Shown piece by piece: positions 58,051-64,000 of a DNA stretch of 64,000 nucleotides. Position numbers and translations under genes: made by a program. Source of the stretch: Alcaligenes endophyticus (lineage in GTDB: Bacteria; Pseudomonadota; Gammaproteobacteria; Burkholderiales; Burkholderiaceae_B); contig NZ_JAPKND010000008.1 of assembly GCF_026344035.1 (NCBI RefSeq), positions 116,343 through 180,342 of the forward strand, written 5' to 3'. Every line of letters starts with the position of its first letter. The stretch's first letter is position 1. The notes under the pieces were generated by a model. That model made no database searches, was not told the DNA's origin, and saw only the letters and a list, made by a program, of their open reading frames with translations.

Positions 58051-58878
58051 TTACTTACGCTTACGGCGCGAGACAATCATATTGTCTGTGCGCTTGTTAC
58101 GGCGGGTACGATAGCCCTTCGCAGGAGTACCCCACGGACTAACTGGCTCGCGACCTTCCCCTGTACGGCCCTCACCACCACCATGCGGGTGATCGATCGG
58201 GTTCATTGCCACACCGCGTACGGTAGGACGAATACCACGCCAACGTACAGCACCGGCCTTACCGATCTGACGCAAGCTGTGATCTTGGTTGCCTACTTCG
58301 CCAATGGTGGCACGGCAGTCGATATGTACGCGACGAACTTCGCCAGAGCGCAAACGCACCTGAGCATAAGTTCCTTCACGCGCCAGCAATACTACTGCAG
58401 CACCCGCAGAACGGGCCATCTGAGCACCTTTGCCAGGCAGCATTTCGACACAGTGAATGGTTGCACCCACAGGAATGTTACGGATAGGCAGTGTGTTACC
58501 GGCACGGATAGGAGCATCCTGACCCGAAATAACGGTTGCACCGACTTCCAAACCACGAGGAGCAATAATATAACGACGCTCACCATCTGCGTAGCAAATC
58601 AAGGCGATGTGCGCGCTACGGTTTGGATCGTATTCTAAGCGCTCAACTTTGGCAGGAATGCCATCCTTGTTGCGACGGAAGTCTACGATACGGTAGTGGC
58701 TTTTATGTCCACCGCCACGATGACGTACCGTGATGTGACCATTATGGTTACGACCGGCTGTGCGGGATTTTTTCTCCAGCAGTGCAGCAAACGGTTCGCC
58801 CTTATGTAGTTCGCTATGAACTACTTTGACCATGCCACGGCGTCCTGGCGAGGTAGGTTTGACTTTTACCAGTGCCAT
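58051..58878 (-). CDS. rplB: 50S ribosomal protein L2
   Basis: Core protein needed for subunit joining and peptidyl transfer. The 275-residue product has [40 protein letters not shown] and the catalytic-region signature [20 protein letters not shown]. Confidence 0.99.
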   Translation of the reverse strand: MALVKVKPTSPGRRGMVKVVHSELHKGEPFAALLEKKSRTAGRNHNGHITVRHRGGGHKSHYRIVDFRRNKDGIPAKVERLEYDPNRSAHIALICYADGERRYIIAPRGLEVGATVISGQDAPIRAGNTLPIRNIPVGATIHCVEMLPGKGAQMARSAGAAVVLLAREGTYAQVRLRSGEVRRVHIDCRATIGEVGNQDHSLRQIGKAGAVRWRGIRPTVRGVAMNPIDHPHGGGEGRTGEGREPVSPWGTPAKGYRTRRNKRTDNMIVSRRKRK

Positions 58879-58879
58879 A

Positions 58880-59176
58880 TTAGTTCACCTCAGAAAAGTC
58901 GAGTTCCTGACCAGCCTTGAGCGAGACATAAGCCTTACGCACATTACGGCGACGACCAATAAAACGGCCAAAGCGCTTCTCTTTACCAGCCTGATTCAGT
59001 ACTTGCACGGAATCAACTTCGACCTTGAACAACTGTTCTACAGCTGCTTTGATCTCGGCTTTGGTTGCGTCAGGAGCAACACGGAAAGCGATTTGCTGAT
59101 TTTTTTCAGCAACCATCGTAGCTTTTTCAGTCACGATGGGAGCCAGGATAATTTGCAATAGACGTTCGGCGTTCAT
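58880..59176 (-). CDS. rplW: 50S ribosomal protein L23
   Basis: Exit-tunnel protein docking trigger factor and SRP. The 98-residue product has [20 protein letters not shown] and the loop [17 protein letters not shown]. It overlaps the rplD stop by four bases. Confidence 0.98.
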   Translation of the reverse strand: MNAERLLQIILAPIVTEKATMVAEKNQQIAFRVAPDATKAEIKAAVEQLFKVEVDSVQVLNQAGKEKRFGRFIGRRRNVRKAYVSLKAGQELDFSEVN

Positions 59177-59796
59177 CCCAACATCTCCTCGAGCTGAGCG
59201 ATAGCCGATTTAGTGACCAACACTTTCTTGTAGTGAATCAAGGAAAGTGGATCGGCATAACGCGGTTCAATCACGGCAACGTGCGGCAAGTTGCGCGTAG
59301 CGAGGTACACGTTCTCGTCGAGTGCGTCGGTAATGATTAAAACGGACTCTTCCATACCCAAGTCTTTCAGCTTATTGGCTGCTAGACGTGTTTTAGGAGC
59401 TTCCAGTTCGAATGTATCAACCACCAACAAACGATCATCACGGACCAACTGGGACAGAATGGCACTGATACCAGCGCGGTACATTTTTCTGTTGACCTTA
59501 TGGCTGTAATTCTCTTCGCCAGTGTTTGGGAAAGCACGGCCACCCCCACGCCATAAAGGCGAGGACGTCATACCAGCACGAGCACGGCCTGTGCCCTTTT
59601 GGCGCCAAGGCTTTTTCGTACTATGCTTAACCGTAGCACGTGTTTTCTGCTGACTATTTGCGCTACGAGAGTTCGCTTGGTAGGCAACAACAATCTGGTG
59701 CACCAAAGCTTCGTTAAACTCGCGACCGAATACGGTATCGAGAGCATTAACGGTGGACTCTGTTTGACCATTGTTATTCAGGAGCTTAAGTTCCAT
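59173..59796 (-). CDS. rplD: 50S ribosomal protein L4
   Basis: Large-subunit assembly protein and, in E. coli, the autoregulator of the S10 operon through the leader upstream of rpsJ. The 207-residue product has the tunnel-loop region [20 protein letters not shown] and [12 protein letters not shown]. Here rpsJ is detached, so any L4 leader would be expected upstream of rplC (see 60490-60616). Confidence 0.98.
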   Translation of the reverse strand: MELKLLNNNGQTESTVNALDTVFGREFNEALVHQIVVAYQANSRSANSQQKTRATVKHSTKKPWRQKGTGRARAGMTSSPLWRGGGRAFPNTGEENYSHKVNRKMYRAGISAILSQLVRDDRLLVVDTFELEAPKTRLAANKLKDLGMEESVLIITDALDENVYLATRNLPHVAVIEPRYADPLSLIHYKKVLVTKSAIAQLEEMLG

Positions 59797-59799
59797 GAG

Positions 59800-60477
59800 T
59801 TATGCTCCTTTCTTAACAGCAGGACGCACGACGATATCAGCATTTTTGTGGCCAGGAACAGCGCCCTTGACCAACAATAAGCCACGCTCGGCGTCGACGC
59901 GAATAACGTCGAGATTTTGTACAGTGCGAGTCACATCACCCATATGGCCAGCCATTTTCTTACCTTTGAAAACGCGACCGGGATCTTGTGCCTGACCGAT
60001 AGAACCAGGCACACGGTGAGAAAGCGAGTTACCGTGACTGGTACGCTGACCAGCAAAGTGGTGACGCTTAATGGTACCGGCAAAGCCTTTACCAATAGTC
60101 GTGCCTGTAACGTCTACTTTTTGTCCGGCTTCGAAAATGCTTTCAACAGCCACAACAGAACCTGCTGCCAAATCGGCAACGGCTGCTGGATCGAGACGGA
60201 ATTCCTTCAGAATGCTACCGGCTTCTACGCCGGCTTTTGCATAGTGCCCTGCCTGGGGCTTGGTAACGCGTGATGCACGACGAGTGCCATAGGCAATCTG
60301 TACAGCGGCGTAACCGTCAACAGCGGGCGTCTTAACTTGTGTGATGCGATTATTGGACACGTCCAGCACAGTCACAGGAATGGACTCGCCATCCTCAGTG
60401 AATACACGGGTCATGCCAACTTTTCGCCCAACAAGCCCAAGCCGCCACGCGGCAGGCGTAGGTGTCGAGTTCGACAT
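59800..60477 (-). CDS. rplC: 50S ribosomal protein L3, first gene of the split S10 operon
   Basis: Large-subunit protein near the peptidyl transferase centre. It starts [20 protein letters not shown] and has [18 protein letters not shown], which carries the residue that is methylated in E. coli. The ATG at 60477 has GGAG six bases upstream; ATGs at 60480 and 60489 are alternatives. The length is 225 residues (209 in E. coli). Its usual upstream neighbour rpsJ is replaced by an ABC transporter operon. Confidence 0.98.
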   Translation of the reverse strand: MSNSTPTPAAWRLGLVGRKVGMTRVFTEDGESIPVTVLDVSNNRITQVKTPAVDGYAAVQIAYGTRRASRVTKPQAGHYAKAGVEAGSILKEFRLDPAAVADLAAGSVVAVESIFEAGQKVDVTGTTIGKGFAGTIKRHHFAGQRTSHGNSLSHRVPGSIGQAQDPGRVFKGKKMAGHMGDVTRTVQNLDVIRVDAERGLLLVKGAVPGHKNADIVVRPAVKKGA

Positions 60478-60489
60478 CATTTTCTCCAT

Positions 60490-60616
60490 TTCCCAACTAC
60501 GATTGGTCGGGGCAGAAATTAGAGAGCATCAAATACCACATTTAATGCTCAACTACCAATTAGCCAACTTTTTGGCTAAGCTAGTTAATATAACACGCCT
60601 AATCAAACCAGGGCAA
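60490..60616 (-). promoter_or_regulatory. Promoter and tandem-hairpin leader of rplC
   Basis: On the minus strand TTGCCC (60611-60616), 18 bases, TATATT (60587-60592) is a good promoter. Transcripts would begin near 60580 with a perfect stem TTAGCCAA/TTGGCTAA (60560-60579), then GAGCAT...ATGCTC with extra AAAT/ATTT pairs (60524-60550), then the rplC start. The rest of the gap to 60704 has nothing else recognised. Confidence 0.6.
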
Positions 60617-60704
60617 ACGAGTTTTTTTAAAAAATCGAGGGAAGCACCTGATTTACAACAAATTTATGGCTTGCTCAAGCAAACCTCACTGCACCGGTAA
60701 GCCC

Positions 60705-61565
60705 CTACCGGGTGGATCGTTGAACAAAGCGTGCTACGTACTCACTGACGGGGCGAGAGCGGATTTCTTCGGCGCTTCCACTTTGCTCTACCTTTCCATC
60801 ACGTAAAATCACGATGTGCTGTCCTAGACGAAAGGCCTCATCAATATCGTGCGTCACAAATACAATGGTTTTTCTTAATTGTTTTTGTAGTGCGTACAAC
60901 TCATCTTGCATTTCGGCACGTATTAACGGATCTAACGCAGAAAAAGCTTCGTCCATTAACAAAATAGGGGTATCTACCGCTAAAGCGCGCGCTAGGCCAA
61001 CGCGTTGCTGCATTCCACCCGATAACTCGTCTGGATAGTTAGCACCATAGCTTTGCAAAGAAACGCGCTCTAGCCAGTGCTGGGCTTGTTCGCGCGCAGA
61101 GCGCTTATCCTCACCCCGCACTTCTAATCCGAAGGCAACGTTGTCAACAATGCTTAAGTGCGGAAATAAACCAAAGCCCTGAAATACCATGCTGACCTGA
61201 TGCCTACGTAAGTGCCGCAAGGCCGCTGCATCCAGCTTTACTATATCTTGACCGTTGATCAAGATGGTACCAGCACTAGGATCGATAAGACGATTGATAT
61301 GGCGCACCAAGGTGGATTTGCCAGACCCTGATAAACCCATCACGCACGATAGCTGTTGCGCAGGAAAGGTCGCGTTAATCCCAGCCAACCCTACAATTGT
61401 CCCTGTGGCCTGCTGGACACTTTGCTTGTCCTCGCCGGCTTGCAATCGCTCCAGAGCTTGAGCGGTTTGAACACCGAATATTTTATAGACGTCGCGCAAC
61501 TCTATGTGGCCGGCGCCCTCCCTGTTAGCGTTGACGTCTACCGTACTAGGTGCTGATTCTTTCAT
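60705..61565 (-). CDS. Glycine betaine/choline-type ABC transporter ATPase
   Basis: ProV/OpuAA-like ATPase of 286 residues powering uptake of a quaternary amine. Walker A GLSGSGKSTLVRHINRL, Q-loop MVFQGFGLFPH, signature DELSGGMQQRVGLARALAVD, Walker B LLMDEAFSALDPL and the H-loop histidine are all present. It lacks the C-terminal CBS domains of E. coli ProV (400 residues), so ionic-strength gating by CBS is unlikely. Its start overlaps the permease stop (ATGA). It lies between rpsJ and rplC. Confidence 0.93.
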   Translation of the reverse strand: MKESAPSTVDVNANREGAGHIELRDVYKIFGVQTAQALERLQAGEDKQSVQQATGTIVGLAGINATFPAQQLSCVMGLSGSGKSTLVRHINRLIDPSAGTILINGQDIVKLDAAALRHLRRHQVSMVFQGFGLFPHLSIVDNVAFGLEVRGEDKRSAREQAQHWLERVSLQSYGANYPDELSGGMQQRVGLARALAVDTPILLMDEAFSALDPLIRAEMQDELYALQKQLRKTIVFVTHDIDEAFRLGQHIVILRDGKVEQSGSAEEIRSRPVSEYVARFVQRSTR

Positions 61566-63481
61566 CGTTTTAACCTTTGACGTTTACGCTTGGAGCGGCC
61601 ATAAAACTGAGTAATCCTATCCATCACGATGGCCAACACAACAATTGCTAAACCGGCTTGTAAACCACGTCCCATGTCTTGGGTTTGAATACCCGCCAAT
61701 ACATCCTCCCCTAGGCCTTGCGCACCAATCATAGAAGCCACGACAACCATGGATAAAGCCATCATGGTGCTTTGATTAACACCCGCCATAATGCTGGGTC
61801 TAGCTAAGGGCAAGGTGACGCGAAACAGCTTTTGAGCGGGAGTGACGCCATACGACTGCGCTGCCTCTAACACCTGAGGGTCAACCTGCCGTAAACCTAG
61901 ACTGGTCAAACGTATGAGCGGCGGCATAGCGTAAATGACCGTAGCCATCACGGCGGGTACTTTACCAAGCCCAAATAGCATGAGCACCGGTATCAGATAT
62001 ACAAAACCTGGCATAGTTTGCATTACGTCTAGGATGGGGTTCATGATGCGCCGCGCCCACCGACTGGAAGCTGATAATATCCCTAAGGGTAAACCGAACA
62101 ACAAGGATAACAAGGTCGCGACAATCACCAAGGCAAAGGTCTGCATAAGCTTATCCCACAAGCCTAATGCCCCAATAAAGTAAAAAGCGGCGGCGGCCAA
62201 CAGACTGGCGTACCAGAGGCGGCTAGCGTGCCATGTTAACGCAGCAATCAATGCCAACAAGGCCCAAGCAGGCACAGATTGCAACAGTCTTTCTAAGGGT
62301 AAAATAACCCCGTTTAACAGTGCAGCACTAAACTGGCTTAAGGGCGAACTGTAACGCTGCACCATCTGTTTGAGTTGACGATTGGTCCACGTAGAAAATG
62401 ACCAGTCAGGAAAGAAATGGCTAACTGAAGAAGACGCTTCGGGACGCAAACCGTCTTGCACCGCTTTTGCCGCAGCAGGCGTTAACCAACCCATCCACTG
62501 CTCAGGATAAGCAAGTAAAAACTCTTGCACCAGTTGAGTTGCATCTTGCTCCTGCTCGCTCATGGCCAAGATAATTTTATTCATCTGCTCAGGGCTAAGT
62601 TGCACCTTACTAAACATCTCGAGTAAGTCAGGGTGCTTTTGTGCGAAGGCCGTAGACACCGCTACAGAAATTTTGGCACGTATAAAATCACTCTTGCAGG
62701 CTGGCATTTGCTTATCTAATAAACTCGCCCAACACTCAGGCTTAAAGGCGCCTGCCTCTAATCGAAGAAAATCATACTTCGCCATCAGACCAGCCGGTTG
62801 CCAGTAATAAAACAAAATCGGCTCGCGACGCTCATAGGCTGAGCTGATCGCCGCATCTAACGCTGCTCCGGTACCTGGGCTGAAATTATCGTAATAACGA
62901 CTCAGGCCATACAGATCAAATAAGCGTGTATTAAATGTTTCGCACACCCAGCCCGTTGGACAATTATAAAAACGCCCCTGAGCAGGCTTATCCGGATTGG
63001 CAAATAGAGTACTGTAATGGCTAAGTTGAGCCACGGAGTGAAGATCGGGCGCCAAAGGCTTTAGCCCCCTTTCAGCGTCGCCGGTGATCACATACTTAGG
63101 TACGTACCACCCCTGCTCAGCGCCACCTTCTAATGTTTCCCCAACAATCTGAACCTGCCCCGCAGCGATGGCCTTTTCTATGATCTCTGTACGGCCCGAC
63201 CACATCTCAGGAATAATCTGCAGATGGTCTTGCGCCAAGGCTGACTCTAAGGCCGCTGAGCTACCGGGCACTCGCTCTGTGCTACAGCCGTATCCATCAC
63301 GCAATAAGCGCTCGTAAAGAACGGTGCTAAACTGCGCACTCTCCCAGGATAGATCGGCCAATCGTATTGGTTGGTTGACCTGACAACTAGAAGCATTCGC
63401 CGCCTGAACCATACTGGTCAGAATGACGAAAAGAACGGTTGCCAGCATGGGTATGGCTAATCTGAGCTTAGCGCATGACAT
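61562..63481 (-). CDS. Fused substrate-binding protein and permease, betaine/choline ABC transporter
   Basis: A single 639-residue protein combining a ProX/OpuAC-like binding domain (after the signal peptide, to about residue 330) with a ProW/OpuAB-like permease. The binding half has LADLSWESAQFSTVLYERLL, GWYVPKYVIT and YNCPTGWVCETFN with likely aromatic-cage residues and disulphides. The permease half has PGFVYLIPVLMLFGLGKVP and the EAA loop region EAAQSYGVTPAQKLFRVTLP. The ATG at 63481 with AGGGTGA upstream is chosen. Fusions in this order (binding domain first) differ from the permease-first OpuF type. Confidence 0.9.
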   Translation of the reverse strand: MSCAKLRLAIPMLATVLFVILTSMVQAANASSCQVNQPIRLADLSWESAQFSTVLYERLLRDGYGCSTERVPGSSAALESALAQDHLQIIPEMWSGRTEIIEKAIAAGQVQIVGETLEGGAEQGWYVPKYVITGDAERGLKPLAPDLHSVAQLSHYSTLFANPDKPAQGRFYNCPTGWVCETFNTRLFDLYGLSRYYDNFSPGTGAALDAAISSAYERREPILFYYWQPAGLMAKYDFLRLEAGAFKPECWASLLDKQMPACKSDFIRAKISVAVSTAFAQKHPDLLEMFSKVQLSPEQMNKIILAMSEQEQDATQLVQEFLLAYPEQWMGWLTPAAAKAVQDGLRPEASSSVSHFFPDWSFSTWTNRQLKQMVQRYSSPLSQFSAALLNGVILPLERLLQSVPAWALLALIAALTWHASRLWYASLLAAAAFYFIGALGLWDKLMQTFALVIVATLLSLLFGLPLGILSASSRWARRIMNPILDVMQTMPGFVYLIPVLMLFGLGKVPAVMATVIYAMPPLIRLTSLGLRQVDPQVLEAAQSYGVTPAQKLFRVTLPLARPSIMAGVNQSTMMALSMVVVASMIGAQGLGEDVLAGIQTQDMGRGLQAGLAIVVLAIVMDRITQFYGRSKRKRQRLKR

Positions 63482-63562
63482 GGCTATATTCACCCTTGGT
63501 ATCCACCATAGATAAAAAAGCGTAACCCAGTCCATCGCTAAGGTCTAGCTAAGCATGTAAGC

Positions 63563-63594
63563 AAAAAAAACGCCATGTTAGTTAACATGGCGTT
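63563..63594 (-). terminator. Strong intrinsic terminator after rpsJ
   Basis: AACGCCATGTTA (63569-63580) pairs with TAACATGGCGTT (63583-63594) with a 2-base centre; the real loop is a few bases larger. Eight T follow on the minus strand. It isolates rpsJ from the ABC transporter genes. Confidence 0.93.
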
Positions 63595-63620
63595 TTTCAC
63601 AAACTTGCTTGCTTACCGCA

Positions 63621-63932
63621 TTACTGTAGCGCGATTTCCACGTCTACACCTGCTGGTAAATCCAGACGCATCAGCGCATCAACTGTTTTATCAGTTGGAT
63701 CAACAATGTCCATCAAACGCTGGTGTGTACGCATTTCGAACTGATCACGTGAAGTTTTGTTCACGTGCGGCGAACGAAGGATATCGAAACGACGGATGCG
63801 TGTAGGTAGTGGTACAGGACCACGTACAACGGCGCCCGTGCGCTTTGCTGTTTCCACGATTTCCGCAGCGGATTGATCGATCAATTTGTAATCGTACGCT
63901 TTCAGACGAATGCGAATTTTCTGGTTTTTCAT
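63621..63932 (-). CDS. rpsJ: 30S ribosomal protein S10, detached from the S10 operon
   Basis: Small-subunit protein (and NusE, partner of NusB in antitermination). The 103-residue product has the E. coli length: [40 protein letters not shown] and [20 protein letters not shown]. It is bounded by a hairpin 25 bases upstream and a strong terminator downstream. It is probably the end of a str-type transcript (tuf expected upstream but outside the window). Confidence 0.99.
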   Translation of the reverse strand: MKNQKIRIRLKAYDYKLIDQSAAEIVETAKRTGAVVRGPVPLPTRIRRFDILRSPHVNKTSRDQFEMRTHQRLMDIVDPTDKTVDALMRLDLPAGVDVEIALQ

Positions 63933-63950
63933 GAGTATTCCTAAAGAACG

Positions 63951-63976
63951 AAAACGGCGAGGGGTTTCCCCCTCGC
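63951..63976 (-). terminator. Hairpin upstream of rpsJ
   Basis: GCGAGGGG (63957-63964) pairs with CCCCTCGC (63969-63976) around a 4-base loop. On the minus strand CGTTTTCG follows, then the rpsJ ribosome site and start. It may end an upstream gene (probably tuf) or attenuate rpsJ. Confidence 0.6.
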
Positions 63977-64000
63977 ACAGGCTAAAGCGTATTACTTCAG

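Noticed and set aside
58033..58638. A 201-codon plus-strand open frame opposite rplB
   Set aside because: Antisense shadow of rplB, rich in Thr/Arg/Cys as expected for such frames.
63992..64000. End of tuf at the window edge
   Set aside because: Only two codons and a stop would be visible; this is too little to support a feature, although tuf is the expected neighbour.

Overview
The window looks like a chromosomal segment of a betaproteobacterium, most probably of the family Alcaligenaceae (Bordetella/Alcaligenes relatives). The grounds are the hemB-dsbD-cutA neighbourhood, the lengths and sequences of the ribosomal proteins, the Mg-type HemB and the fatty-acid and sulfite genes. No rRNA, tRNA, insertion sequence, integrase or CRISPR array was recognised. 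The family assignment is recalled knowledge, not a search result.

Layout. 1-6.9 kb: the 3' end of engB and hemB (+), then dsbD, cutA and a flavin reductase (-), then a divergent YdeP-like molybdopterin oxidoreductase (+). 6.9-15.8 kb: the spc and alpha ribosomal operons on the minus strand, rplN to rplQ, with secY, infA, rpmJ and rpoA. 16.2-37.8 kb: a 14-gene minus-strand cellulose locus. In transcription order it is bcsD, bcsP, bcsQ, bcsA, two bcsB, bcsZ-bcsC, a second bcsZ-bcsC in which BcsC has no outer-membrane barrel, and four acetylation genes like Pseudomonas wssFGHI. 38.1-47.3 kb (+): an aldehyde dehydrogenase, a TetR regulator, then fadE, thiolase and the multifunctional alpha subunit, and fadL. 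47.4-53.1 kb (+): a chalcone-isomerase-like periplasmic protein and cysJ-cysI-cysG. 53.2-55.4 kb (-): an Orn/Lys/Arg decarboxylase. 55.7-60.5 kb (-): the S10-operon genes rplC to rpsQ. 60.7-63.5 kb (-): a betaine/choline-type ABC transporter. 63.6-63.9 kb (-): rpsJ, standing alone.

The S10-spc array, usually unbroken in bacteria, is therefore split twice in one orientation: rpsJ from rplC by an ABC transporter, and rpsQ from rplN by about 40 kb. Each break has a strong intrinsic terminator on its upstream side and a candidate new promoter with a structured leader on its downstream side.

The most unusual system is the cellulose locus. One synthase (BcsA, with intact catalytic and PilZ motifs) is paired with two BcsB, two BcsZ endoglucanases that keep their catalytic residues, one full BcsC porin and one barrel-less BcsC made only of TPR scaffold. 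The barrel-less copy sits directly upstream of the acetylation genes. I infer that it is a periplasmic scaffold, comparable to AlgK in alginate secretion, which may couple cellulose export to acetylation. The fatty-acid cluster carries a perfect CAAAC-N4-GTTTG palindrome in front of its TetR gene and a near match in front of fadL, which suggests a PsrA-like regulon.
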